From Clostridia bacterium (GTDB lineage Bacteria > Bacillota > Clostridia > UBA1381): 46,686 bases of DNA. Both the position numbers and the translations under genes were made by a program. Of the stretch, positions 20,709 through 28,533 are shown piece after piece; within the stretch, counting starts at the first letter, position 1, and each line of letters opens with the position of its first letter. Under the pieces are notes generated by a model that was not told the origin of the DNA, made no database searches, and saw nothing but the letters and a program-made list of their open reading frames with translations. The stretch spans positions 1-46,686 of the forward strand of contig JAFRDB010000147.1 of NCBI GenBank assembly GCA_017404065.1, in the 5' to 3' direction.

Positions 20709-21884
20709 ATGAGTGCAATGCCTATTGGGTTAGAGGAAAATACTGTTATAGAAGGCGCCAGGATCAAGGTAATAGGTGTCGGCGGCGGCGGTAACAATGC
20801 TGTAGACAGAATGATCGAGGCAGGAGTAACGGGAGCGGAATTTATTTGTGTTAATACAGATGCACAGCAGCTTTCAAAGGTGTTGGCTCCTACGGTTCTT
20901 CAAATTGGTGCAAAGCTTACAGGCGGTCTCGGTGCAGGTGCAAAACCTGAGCTGGGAAGACAGGCTGCTGAAGAGACTAAGGATGAGATAAAGAATATTG
21001 TTAAGGACGCTGACATGGTATTCGTCACTGCCGGTATGGGCGGCGGAACAGGAACAGGCGCTGCACCGATAATTGCTGAGGCTGCAAAGTCAGAGGGCAT
21101 ACTTACAGTTGCGGTAGTAACAAAACCGTTTGCTTTTGAAGGTCCGCAGAGAATGAGAAACGCGGAGGAGGGCATTGCAAATCTTTCTGAGCGTGTTGAC
21201 TCAATAGTTACTATCCCTAACGACCTGCTTCTTAAGATAGCTGATAAAAAGGTTACAATAAATGATTCTTTTAAGCTTGCTGACGATATTCTTCGCCAGG
21301 GAGTGCAGGGTATAATAGAGATAATCACACAGAAGGGCATTGTTAACTGTGACTTTGCTGATGTTCGGACAATAATGAAGGATAGTGGCGTAGCGCACAT
21401 GGGTATCGGAATCGGTAAGGGTGAGAACGCGGCACAGGATGCTGTAAGAGCTGCAATAGAGTCACCGCTTCTCGAAACAAGCATTGCCGGCGCAGAGAAT
21501 GTTCTGCTCAACATCACAGGAGGCACAGAGTTTTCACTTGTAGACATGGGTGAGGTATCATCGATAATTAAGGATATGGTTTCAGATGAGGCTAATATTA
21601 TTGTCGGTTCAGCTATGGATAATACAATGAAGGACGAGATAAAGGTAACTCTGATTGCTACCGGTCTTGACGGCTCCATAAAGCGTAATGCTGATGCTGG
21701 TGTGGCGCAGAAGAAGAAAACAAAGTCGTCGTATGGCAGTACTTCAAGGACGAGCGCACCATCACGTCGTCCGTCTACTTCATATTCATCATCGGTTTCA
21801 GATTATGATGACGACTCTATCTTCAGCAGAAGACTAAGACCCGGCATGAGTGATATAGATGTACCCAGTTTCTTTAAAAGATAA
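20709..21884 (+). CDS. ftsZ: Cell division protein FtsZ
   Basis: This 391-aa tubulin-like GTPase forms the Z-ring. The nucleotide-binding GVGGGGNNAVDRMI, the tubulin signature GGGTGTGAAP and the T7-loop region are intact. A Ser/Thr-rich disordered linker (about 335-375) leads to the C-terminal conserved peptide (DIDVPSFFKR) that binds FtsA/SepF-type partners. GAAGGAGGATAATATA gives a strong ribosome site. It has its own promoter region, separate from divIB. Confidence 0.99.
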   Translation: MSAMPIGLEENTVIEGARIKVIGVGGGGNNAVDRMIEAGVTGAEFICVNTDAQQLSKVLAPTVLQIGAKLTGGLGAGAKPELGRQAAEETKDEIKNIVKDADMVFVTAGMGGGTGTGAAPIIAEAAKSEGILTVAVVTKPFAFEGPQRMRNAEEGIANLSERVDSIVTIPNDLLLKIADKKVTINDSFKLADDILRQGVQGIIEIITQKGIVNCDFADVRTIMKDSGVAHMGIGIGKGENAAQDAVRAAIESPLLETSIAGAENVLLNITGGTEFSLVDMGEVSSIIKDMVSDEANIIVGSAMDNTMKDEIKVTLIATGLDGSIKRNADAGVAQKKKTKSSYGSTSRTSAPSRRPSTSYSSSVSDYDDDSIFSRRLRPGMSDIDVPSFFKR

Positions 21885-21903
21885 TAATTTGATGATATAA
21901 TTT

Positions 21904-21927
21904 ATGCGGAGCTGATCGGCTCCGCAT
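21904..21927. other. Hairpin between ftsZ and tRNA-Arg
   Basis: Perfect 9-base arms ATGCGGAGC (21904-21912) and GCTCCGCAT (21919-21927) enclose a 6-base loop. No T-run follows, so this may be a processing stem or a weak terminator rather than a strong intrinsic terminator. Confidence 0.5.
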
Positions 21928-21934
21928 AATATAT

Positions 21935-22010
21935 GCGCCCGTAGTTTAGTTGGATAAAGCAATGGCCTCCGACGCCATAGCCGTGGGTTCGAGTCCCGCC
22001 GGGCGTGCCA
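21935..22010 (+). tRNA. tRNA-Arg (anticodon CCG)
   Basis: A 76-base cloverleaf with acceptor GCGCCCG/CGGGCGT, anticodon stem ATGGC/GCCAT, loop CTCCGAC (anticodon CCG, reading CGG), T-arm GTGGG-TTCGAGT-CCCGC, discriminator G and an encoded CCA. It lies 50 bases after ftsZ. An intrinsic terminator follows at once. Confidence 0.96.
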
Positions 22011-22016
22011 AATACC

Positions 22017-22049
22017 GCGTTATCCGAACACTCGGATAACGCTTTTTTT
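22017..22049 (+). terminator. Intrinsic terminator after tRNA-Arg
   Basis: Perfect 11-base arms GCGTTATCCGA and TCGGATAACGC around an ACAC loop are followed by seven T residues. Confidence 0.95.
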
Positions 22050-22583
22050 ACTTTATAAGAAATTGCTCGTTTAGCGGGGTTCGGGGCGGCAGAGCCAGTT
22101 TGCTGCGCGTTCAGCTAAAGCCATAGCAATGCTTATGGGAGGTTTGGGGAAGTGTGTCTCGCGAATGCGCATTTGCCTTTTATGTGCAGCGGAAATAGCC
22201 ACGGCATAATCGGTTCACGCTATAGTACTAAAAGCAATTCTGTTATTTGTTAACATTATAGCAGCTGTACATAAAAGCCATCTAAGCAATGAGCGAGACA
22301 CACTTCCCCAAGCCCTTGAGCATCTCAGACAGCCGCGAACGCCAAAGCGCAAAGCGCATCAAACCGGCGCGGTACCAGTTGCTTGCATATCAGTTGTATT
22401 GAGCATAGGGGGTTTCAGGGGGAAACGCAGTTTCCCCCTGAAACTACTACTCTTTTCCCCCCAAGATTGGGGGGTCAGGGGGGTTGACCCTCCCCGACAA
22501 ACTGAAATTTTATCGTGCAATTTCGGCAGCGCTCATCAAGCTGCCGCTCTGCACCCCACCTAACGAGCAATTTCTCATAAAGT
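22050..22583. mobile_element. 534-bp non-coding MITE-like element with terminal inverted repeats
   Basis: The ends are 22-base inverted repeats (22050-22071 and 22562-22583) matching at 21 of 22 positions around the core AGAAATTGCTCGTT. Inside, 19-base perfect arms at 22144-22162 and 22293-22311 (core GGAAGTGTGTCTCGC) fold back, and a further pair (22177-22190 / 22264-22277, 13 of 14) nests within. A CCCCCCAAGATTGGGGGG hairpin lies near 22456. No reading frame of note is present. The right end (22488-22583) recurs inverted at 37915-38008. It is inserted directly after the tRNA terminator. No transposase is present, so any mobility would have to be supplied in trans. Confidence 0.75.
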
Positions 22584-22586
22584 AAA

Positions 22587-22629
22587 AAAACGAGGCTGTA
22601 AAAAACTGAGTTTTTTACAGCCTCGTTTT
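22587..22629. terminator. Bidirectional terminator of the isomerase operon
   Basis: Perfect 20-base arms (22587-22606 and 22610-22629; core CGAGGCTGTAAAAAAC) enclose a TGA loop, with A-run and T-run on the two sides. It sits 11 bases beyond the stop codon of the minus-strand isomerase gene. Confidence 0.9.
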
Positions 22630-22640
22630 AATATGGAGAT

Positions 22641-23987
22641 TTATATAATAGTAATATGCAAAATATCGCAAAGCGCCTTTATTACCTCGGTATTATCGCC
22701 GTAGGATATGATGTAATGCTGGCACATCACGTTCTGTGCAAAGTACTCTACGTCGTCAAGCTTTATCTCAAGCCCGGGCAGCTGCGGTGCGGGCTGTGTC
22801 CAGCCTGCCTCCTCCCACTTGCGCGGTGTTATAGCGTCGCCGGTCACCATGTGCATATAATACTTGCCGTCGATGTTGCAAAGACGGCACATCGTGACCT
22901 TTCCGGTCTTTAGCTTTGATACGTTCAGTATTCCCTCGCTCAGCTCTCCGAATGCTGCGGGCATTACGGTAACGTCACCGTCCACTACCTCCGCCGGTAC
23001 ATAGTCCGGTACTCCCGCAAGCACACGGTCGGTGAAGAATTCATAGAATTCCAGATAGAACGCGCACTGACCGGTGAGGTATTTGACTATCAGCTGAGTA
23101 ATTGTTCCGAGTGAATCGTTTTCGGGAACCGTACAAAGTCCCGCTTCGTCCGCAAGCAGCATGAATATCGGCGCGGGCGGGAACCCGAGCAGCTTTTTCA
23201 TGCCGTCAACGTCCTTAAGTGATATCGCGTCATAGCCGCGCTCGTCACATATCTCCTTTACCGCAAGGTAATAGCCTGCCGCCTTCTTCATGCTTTCGGG
23301 ATCAGCGGGCTTTAAGAAGTTCCATTTGCTCATAGCGCTGTCTATGACCGCCTGCTTCTCTGCATCCGATATCTTTTGATACCTCTGCTCTATCTCAAGC
23401 ATTTCAAAGGTCTCTATCTCCGCGCCGATGTCGCGCTTTAACGAGCCGCCGTCATAGAGTGTACCGTACAGGTTCATGTCACGATAACCCGCCATGCCGC
23501 TCTTTGCGCTGCGAAGCCTTGCCGCCGCGGATGCAGCCTTTGCAAAGTTATATACCGTCTTTGAATTTGAAGGCAGACCTATTATGTCATATACATACTT
23601 AAACGTATACCCAAGATCATAGAAGGTTTTTCTCAGCGCAGTCGTTCCTGCCTGGTCGGCAGTTGTCACAAGCCTGTCGCCCTCTGTCCAGCCGCACAAG
23701 CCCCATAATACCATGGGCTTATGTCTGTACTGCTCGGTTATCTTCACTACCGCATGAGTGGGTATCCAGCCGGCTATGCATACTATAAGGCAGTCAAACT
23801 CCTGTCCCTTCAGCGTGTCAAGCGCGTTTTTAATATCCTTCTCCTCGTAATCGTCCGTTACGGGATATACCGATAAAAGCTCAAGCCCTTCTTTTTTAAG
23901 GCTTTCCTCTGCCTTTTGGCATTTATTTATAATCAGCTCCTTTGGTGTGTTTACTTCACCAAATCCTACAAATGCAGCTTTAATCAT
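22641..23987 (-). CDS. L-fucose/L-arabinose isomerase-like protein
   Basis: This 448-aa protein belongs to the FucI/AraA-related isomerases, which interconvert aldoses and ketoses with a metal ion. Supporting signs are the N-terminal Rossmann-like half (MIKAAFVGFGEVNT; DCLIVCIAGWIPTHAVV), a central PENDSLGTITQ stretch with the acidic metal-ligand candidate, and a C-terminal CQHYIISYGD with the conserved His. It is shorter than classical FucI (about 590 aa) and closer to uncharacterised short relatives. It is last in a six-gene operon and overlaps the kinase gene by 4 bases (ATGA). Its substrate is unknown; the adjacent kinase implies a free aldose converted to a ketose. Confidence 0.85.
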   Translation of the reverse strand: MIKAAFVGFGEVNTPKELIINKCQKAEESLKKEGLELLSVYPVTDDYEEKDIKNALDTLKGQEFDCLIVCIAGWIPTHAVVKITEQYRHKPMVLWGLCGWTEGDRLVTTADQAGTTALRKTFYDLGYTFKYVYDIIGLPSNSKTVYNFAKAASAAARLRSAKSGMAGYRDMNLYGTLYDGGSLKRDIGAEIETFEMLEIEQRYQKISDAEKQAVIDSAMSKWNFLKPADPESMKKAAGYYLAVKEICDERGYDAISLKDVDGMKKLLGFPPAPIFMLLADEAGLCTVPENDSLGTITQLIVKYLTGQCAFYLEFYEFFTDRVLAGVPDYVPAEVVDGDVTVMPAAFGELSEGILNVSKLKTGKVTMCRLCNIDGKYYMHMVTGDAITPRKWEEAGWTQPAPQLPGLEIKLDDVEYFAQNVMCQHYIISYGDNTEVIKALCDILHITII

Positions 23988-25387
23988 GTGTTTTTATCCT
24001 CCAGATCACAAAATCTTTTATAACACTGTGAATAGTCCGTGCCATCCGGCTCGTATGCTTTCGCGACAGCGACCGCCTTCTTTGCCGTTTCGCTGACGCT
24101 CTCAAACAAGCCTATGCCCTTTCCGGCAAGTATCGCGGAGCCGAGGCAGGCAGTTTCATTATTATTTTTAAGCGTCACTATCCTTTTGCCGGTAACATCC
24201 GCCTTTATCCGGCACCAGAGCGGACTCGACGCGCCTCCGCCCATTGAGCGTATCTCCTTGCAATCTACGCCGAGATATTCAAGATTGCGCCGCAGCATAC
24301 ATGCTATCGATTCAAGTATCGCTCTTATAGCGTGTGCGCGTGTATGCTCAAGCGTAAGCCCCAAGAACGCGCCGCGCGCGTCCGGGTTATACTTCGGCAT
24401 TGTCGAGCCGCACAGGTAGGGGAGAAATGTCAGCCCCTCACTGCCCGGCGCGACCGCCGAGGCGAGCTCGTCGAGCTCTTGAAAGGAGAGAGATTCACAA
24501 AATTGTGTCTTAAACCATTTTAATGCCATACCCGCCGTAGGCGTCCATGACAGGAGGCAATAGCCGCCGTCATAGCATTTATGGCAGGGTATTTTGCTGT
24601 CCGCCGCATAAGGCGGTGCAACGTCGGTCGGGACGTATATAACCATTGTCGTGCCGGTCATTTCGCTTATAATGCCTTTTTCCGTCACGCCTGCTCCTAT
24701 AGCTCCCGCTATCTGATCTATCGCACCGGTAACAACGGCGGTACCGTTATAGTATCCTACCGTTTCGCCGCTGTTTTTAAGCTCCGGCAGTACGGAGCTG
24801 TCGATGCCGATATATTGAAGCATCTCGTCCCACCATTTTTCAGTATGTATGTTGAAATATATAGTCGAGGACTGCAGTGTCTTCTCTGTAACGAATCTTC
24901 CGGTAAGCTTCCATATCAGCCAGTCCTCAAGCAAGAATATCCTGCGTGTTTTGGCGAATACTTCCGGTTCGTTTTCCTTTACCCACAGTAGCTTGCACGC
25001 GGGCCATGTGGCAGTGATCTCCGGCTGACCGGTGATCTCATATACGCGCCTTTCGCCAAAGCTTTTTGTAATGCTTTCCGCCTGCTTCGCGGCACGGTTA
25101 TCGAGCCATACGATAGCGTTATAAAGCGGGGCGCCGTCCTCATCGGTAAAGATGATCGTTTCGCACTGCGTATCTATCGCAAGCGCTGCGATCTCTATTC
25201 CTTCGCTGACCTCTTTAAAAGCATCGAGGAAAAGCTCCCAATAGCTTTCGGCAGGGAACTCAACGCGGTCACCGGCGGCAATAAGGGTATAATCCCTGGT
25301 CACGCTTCTTACCGGCTCTGACTTCTCATTAAATACAGCCATTTTAAGGGATGTTGTTCCGACATCCGCTCCAAGTAAATATTTCAT
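23984..25387 (-). CDS. FGGY-family carbohydrate kinase (xylulokinase-like)
   Basis: This 467-aa enzyme has the two-lobed ASKHA fold of sugar kinases. The N-terminal phosphate loop is GADVGTTSLKMAVF, the catalytic Asp lies in VVTGAIDQIAGAIGAG, and the adenosine motif is MGGGASSPLWCRIKADVTGK. It would phosphorylate a ketose (or polyol) with ATP in the cytoplasm. It is closest in feel to xylulokinases, but the family cannot be subdivided by eye. It is translationally coupled to the isomerase, suggesting the sequence aldose to ketose to ketose phosphate. It follows the DeoR regulator by 14 bases. Confidence 0.92.
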   Translation of the reverse strand: MKYLLGADVGTTSLKMAVFNEKSEPVRSVTRDYTLIAAGDRVEFPAESYWELFLDAFKEVSEGIEIAALAIDTQCETIIFTDEDGAPLYNAIVWLDNRAAKQAESITKSFGERRVYEITGQPEITATWPACKLLWVKENEPEVFAKTRRIFLLEDWLIWKLTGRFVTEKTLQSSTIYFNIHTEKWWDEMLQYIGIDSSVLPELKNSGETVGYYNGTAVVTGAIDQIAGAIGAGVTEKGIISEMTGTTMVIYVPTDVAPPYAADSKIPCHKCYDGGYCLLSWTPTAGMALKWFKTQFCESLSFQELDELASAVAPGSEGLTFLPYLCGSTMPKYNPDARGAFLGLTLEHTRAHAIRAILESIACMLRRNLEYLGVDCKEIRSMGGGASSPLWCRIKADVTGKRIVTLKNNNETACLGSAILAGKGIGLFESVSETAKKAVAVAKAYEPDGTDYSQCYKRFCDLEDKNT

Positions 25388-25401
25388 AGTTTATCTCACA
25401 T

Positions 25402-26166
25402 TCATACCGTTATTATATTAGAATTATACTCCTTTAATTCCGCAATATCATCATCTTTAGAGCTGTCGGAATTTGTTATTATATAATCGGCATCCGTTAT
25501 AGGCGCGATATGCTTGAACGCTGTTCTGCCGAGCTTGCTGCTGTCGGCGGCAACTATACGCGTAGCCGAATTTAAAAGCATAAGCCTGTCGATCTCAGCC
25601 TCGCGGTCATAGTATGTTGTAAACCCGTTCTCGGCGGTTATTCCGTCAACGGAAAGTATGAGCTTATCTGCGTGATAACCCATTAGCTGTGCGTTGGCAT
25701 TATCACCGTATACAAACTGGTATTTCGGATTTATCGAGCCGCCCAAAAGCACGACATTGAAGCTCGGATTGTCAGCAGCCTCAAGCGCAATAGCGATCGA
25801 ATTGGTGACGATGCTGAGATTCAGGCTCTGCGGTATTTTCCTAAATATTGACAGGGTAGTGGTGCCGGAATTGAGCATAACGGTATCATTATCCTCTATC
25901 ATCTGCGCCACTCTTGCCGCTATCTTATCCTTATTCTCACGGTTTGCCGCGAGGCGCTGCTGCATATCCATGTTATAGTAGGTCTTGTACGAGCTTACCG
26001 CGCCGCCATGAACGCGCGAGATAAGACCCTTGGCTTCAAGATCGGCAAGGTCGGTTCTCACAGATACCTCCGATATACCGAAAAGCTCTGCAAGCTCAGT
26101 CACCTTTACCTTGCCCCTGCTGTTTACCAGCTCCGCTATTTTCTGCCGTCTTTCAAACAGCTCCAT
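25402..26166 (-). CDS. DeoR-family transcriptional regulator
   Basis: This 254-aa protein has an N-terminal winged helix-turn-helix (about 1-55, RRQKIAELVNSRGKVKVTELAELFGIS followed by SEVSVRTDLADLE, quoted in parts) and a C-terminal sugar-phosphate sensor domain (VMLNSGTTTLSIFRK, VVLLGGS, SVDGI, DSSKLGRTAF). DeoR proteins usually repress until a phosphorylated pathway intermediate binds. The ATG at 26166 is preferred over a TTG at 26175 because AGGAG lies 9 bases before it. Encoded inside the operon, it probably acts at the TTTCGTTTG sites at 28334 and 30076. Confidence 0.94.
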   Translation of the reverse strand: MELFERRQKIAELVNSRGKVKVTELAELFGISEVSVRTDLADLEAKGLISRVHGGAVSSYKTYYNMDMQQRLAANRENKDKIAARVAQMIEDNDTVMLNSGTTTLSIFRKIPQSLNLSIVTNSIAIALEAADNPSFNVVLLGGSINPKYQFVYGDNANAQLMGYHADKLILSVDGITAENGFTTYYDREAEIDRLMLLNSATRIVAADSSKLGRTAFKHIAPITDADYIITNSDSSKDDDIAELKEYNSNIITV

Positions 26167-26234
26167 AACTAACAACTCCTCAAGCCTTTATTATTTCTTA
26201 TATTGTATCCTCAAAAGGCTTAAAAGACAAGTAA

Positions 26235-26855
26235 TTATCTCTTTAACTGCAGATCATAATGCAGGTCATAAGCCTTCTCCTCGTCGGTGAACTTATGTCT
26301 TGTATCTATTACCTCACCATTGTTCCACTTTCTGTCGCCAACATCCTCTGTTGTTCCCATAACCGTAACGTTCACCTGTCTGTGGCGTGCAAGAACGTGA
26401 TCCCAGTCGATGAAATATACATGAGCGAACTTGCCGCCGTCAACGATGCCGTCCTTTATCGTCATTGTTTCGGATCTGCCGAAGAAGCAGCTTCTTAAAT
26501 GACCGTCTGTGTTCATGCTCGAATAATCGCCCGGCTCATCAACATATCTGCCGTACTGAGCGTGGATGGGACCGGGGTGACGGTACTGATGCTCCTCGGC
26601 AAAATCAGGTATCATCTTGCGCATGATGTCCAAAAGATCGTGCTGTAAGAACTCAAGATCGAACGAATCGATATCGTGCGAGCACTCCTGAACCATTACC
26701 GAGCAGGTTGTGTGATGTGACACTATGCTTACAGTGCCGTTCTTAACTCCGGATGCCTCTACTATTTCATTTATCTCCTTTGAGATGTCGTGAAACGTCG
26801 GTATCCAACCTCTTGACTGAAGCTCCAATTCCTTCTGATAAACCTTAAACTCCAT
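26235..26855 (-). CDS. UPF0047/YjbQ-family protein
   Basis: This 206-aa protein carries the family core: THDISKEI-like start, SHHTTCSVMVQE, LDIMRKMIPDF and a C-terminal WDHVLARHRQVNVTVMGT. Family members are about 140 aa; this one has an inserted middle (HPGPIHAQYGRYVDEP region) and a tail of about 25 residues. The family is annotated as secondary thiamine-phosphate synthase on the basis of weak activity in E. coli YjbQ; the physiological role is unsettled. Here it is the third gene of a sugar operon, one base after the SIS gene, with AGGAGGAAATTAAA before its ATG, so a role in sugar-phosphate handling is more likely than thiamine synthesis. That is inference. Confidence 0.85.
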   Translation of the reverse strand: MEFKVYQKELELQSRGWIPTFHDISKEINEIVEASGVKNGTVSIVSHHTTCSVMVQECSHDIDSFDLEFLQHDLLDIMRKMIPDFAEEHQYRHPGPIHAQYGRYVDEPGDYSSMNTDGHLRSCFFGRSETMTIKDGIVDGGKFAHVYFIDWDHVLARHRQVNVTVMGTTEDVGDRKWNNGEVIDTRHKFTDEEKAYDLHYDLQLKR

Positions 26856-26856
26856 T

Positions 26857-27474
26857 TTAATTTCCTCCTGTAGTTAGTTTTTTATTATTAAGCCTTTCGC
26901 CTACCGCGCCACCGGGGTGGACGATGGCGAACTGCTCGTTTTTATAGTCCGTTTCCTCCATAAGCGCTGCCTGAAGCGCATGGAATATTACCGCAAGCAC
27001 GGTCGATGAGGTCGTGCCCTGGCAGTTGTATTTGTCCGTTTCGCGGTTCACAAACATTTTAAGTACCGCATCCGCTCCGGCGGCAAGCGGTGATGTGAGG
27101 TTTTCCGTGACCGTGATAACGTTAACGCCCTTCTTTTTACAGATATCGAGTATCGGTATAAGCTCGCCTGTTTTACCGCCGCGCGAGGCAAAGAGCATCA
27201 CATCGCCCTTTTCTAAAAAGCCTGTCGCGCCGTGTACGGCCTCGGCGGGGGAGATGAACCGCGCCGGACGGTCTATGCAGCACATAAGATGTGCAAAATG
27301 CCGGCATAAGATCCCGCTGTGACCGCAGCCGGAGGCGGCGATCTTCGGAGCGTTCTTAAGTAGCTCCACAGCCTTGCCGAACTCTGCCTCGTCAAAATAT
27401 TCAAGCAGCTTTGCAATACATTCGCTTTCTATTATAAATGCATTTTTTGCGTATTCGATCGATTGTTTTTTCAT
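26857..27474 (-). CDS. SIS-domain sugar-phosphate isomerase, KdsD-like without CBS domains
   Basis: This 205-aa protein is a single SIS domain. The phosphate-binding loop (SGCGHSGILCRHFAH), PAEAVHGATGF, SRGGKTGELI and the C-terminal HPGGAVGERL match the arabinose-5-phosphate isomerase (KdsD/KpsF) pattern, but the paired CBS domains of that family are missing. It probably interconverts a ketose phosphate and its aldose phosphate. The start at 27474 is chosen over one at 27555 because GGGAGATCATT precedes it and the family begins there. It is second in the operon. Confidence 0.87.
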   Translation of the reverse strand: MKKQSIEYAKNAFIIESECIAKLLEYFDEAEFGKAVELLKNAPKIAASGCGHSGILCRHFAHLMCCIDRPARFISPAEAVHGATGFLEKGDVMLFASRGGKTGELIPILDICKKKGVNVITVTENLTSPLAAGADAVLKMFVNRETDKYNCQGTTSSTVLAVIFHALQAALMEETDYKNEQFAIVHPGGAVGERLNNKKLTTGGN

Positions 27475-27624
27475 AATGATCTCCCATTCCGCCACCTTGA
27501 GGCGGCACAAACAGCCACGTGGAAAAGAAGCAAGCAGAACGTATTTTTGCAACAACGAGGCTATACACAGATATGCGAGTTGGCGTAAAAATGCGTTATG
27601 CGCCGCTTATTTTTCGCGTGGACC
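27475..27624 (-). other. 150-bp spacer inside the sugar operon
   Basis: This gap between the TIM-like and SIS genes holds no reading frame in context. An imperfect inverted repeat pairs CCACGTGGAAAAG (near 27515) with TTTTTCGCGTGG (near 27610). It could be an RNA stem that changes expression between the first gene and the rest, or a degraded small repeat. No promoter matching consensus was seen. Confidence 0.35.
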
Positions 27625-28323
27625 TCAATGTAGTTCATCCCATGCCTTACGCAGATTATATAGCATTTCCTCTACCATCTCATAAGGTCTGTCGGATTTC
27701 ATTATACCGCTGGTCGTACCCGTTGCCTGTGCGCCGAGCTTTATGGTGTTATATACATCCTGTCCGTTTGAGATGCCCGCGCCCTGCAATACCATTATAT
27801 CCGGATTTATTTCATGTACGCGCTTTATCGTCTCTGTCACATAGTTCGCGTCACTTGTCTGACCTGTGCCTATAAGCTCTGTCGGCTCTGCAACCAGAAG
27901 ATTAGGTGACATTTTGGCTAAGGCGCACAGCTCCTCGACTGTATCCGCGCAAACGATAGTGGCAAGCCCTACCTCATCTGCGCGCTTTATCGTCTTTTCG
28001 ACAACGTCAAGCGTAAGCTTCTTCTCGGCATGGTTGAGCATAACGCCCTTCGCGCCCGCCGCCTTGACTGCTTCGGGAAGCACCGAGCCGAGACCTCTGC
28101 CCGGCGTGAGATAGTCCATGTGCTGGGCAAAAACGAGGATGCGCTCGGTGTTATTTGCAAGCAGCGAAATATCGGTATACTGGGGTGTTACGATAACATC
28201 AAGATCGTATTTCATCGCCGTCTTGTCTATGACCTTGGCAAGTTTAAGCATAGCGTCTCCGTAAAGAAATGCCTTCGGGCCGATCTCAAAAAACGGCGGT
28301 TTGATTTTAAAGTCCTTATACAT
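27625..28323 (-). CDS. Triosephosphate isomerase-like protein, short archaeal-type
   Basis: This 232-aa (beta/alpha)8 protein resembles the short archaeal triosephosphate isomerases. A Lys near the N-terminus (EIGPKAFLYG), the catalytic His in VMLNHAEKK, the catalytic Glu in VAEPTELIGTG and the phosphate loop QGAGISNGQDV are all kept. Relatives in sugar operons isomerise tetrulose phosphates as well as triose phosphates (for example in erythritol and threitol catabolism). The ATG at 28323 is chosen over 28383 because AAAGGAA lies before it and the fold begins there. It is the first gene of the operon, under a consensus promoter. Confidence 0.88.
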   Translation of the reverse strand: MYKDFKIKPPFFEIGPKAFLYGDAMLKLAKVIDKTAMKYDLDVIVTPQYTDISLLANNTERILVFAQHMDYLTPGRGLGSVLPEAVKAAGAKGVMLNHAEKKLTLDVVEKTIKRADEVGLATIVCADTVEELCALAKMSPNLLVAEPTELIGTGQTSDANYVTETIKRVHEINPDIMVLQGAGISNGQDVYNTIKLGAQATGTTSGIMKSDRPYEMVEEMLYNLRKAWDELH

Positions 28324-28333
28324 AAACAAATTC

Positions 28334-28450
28334 CTTTCGTTTGCTTTTGAAAATATTATATACCACTTTCTTTTATTTGTCAATACTTTATTTTTTGTTT
28401 GTCAATACTTTATTTTTTCTCTTGACATATTAATAAAATATTGTTATAAT
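28334..28450. promoter_or_regulatory. Divergent control region R1 with candidate DeoR operators
   Basis: Minus strand: TTGACA (28378-28383), 17 bases, TATAAT (28355-28360), driving the TIM-like operon. Plus strand: TTGACA (28422-28427), 17 bases, TATAAT (28445-28450), driving the GGDEF gene. The box CTTTCGTTTGCTTTTG (28334-28349) lies just downstream of the minus -10, and a second CTTTC box begins 32 bases later, between the minus -10 and -35. TTTCGTTT is a recognised half-site style for DeoR-family repressors. A 21-base direct repeat (28376-28396 and 28398-28418; core TTTGTCAATACTTTATTTT) follows. Confidence 0.8.
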
Positions 28451-28533
28451 GTTTTTATTAAGAATATAAGGATTTGTGAAATTCTCTGTTTGGTAAGCTT
28501 CGGTTTGTTTTGTTCATAAAAAGGGATATACAA

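Noticed and set aside
20900-21679. Long minus-strand open frame opposite ftsZ
   Set aside because: It is complementary to a fully convincing FtsZ, has no ribosome site and a Ser/Ile-rich composition typical of an antisense shadow.
21904-21927. Intrinsic terminator of ftsZ
   Set aside because: The stem is good but no T-run follows, so it is listed only as a hairpin.
26235-26855. Thiamine biosynthesis assignment for the YjbQ-like gene
   Set aside because: No thi gene or TPP riboswitch is nearby, and the operon is devoted to sugar chemistry.
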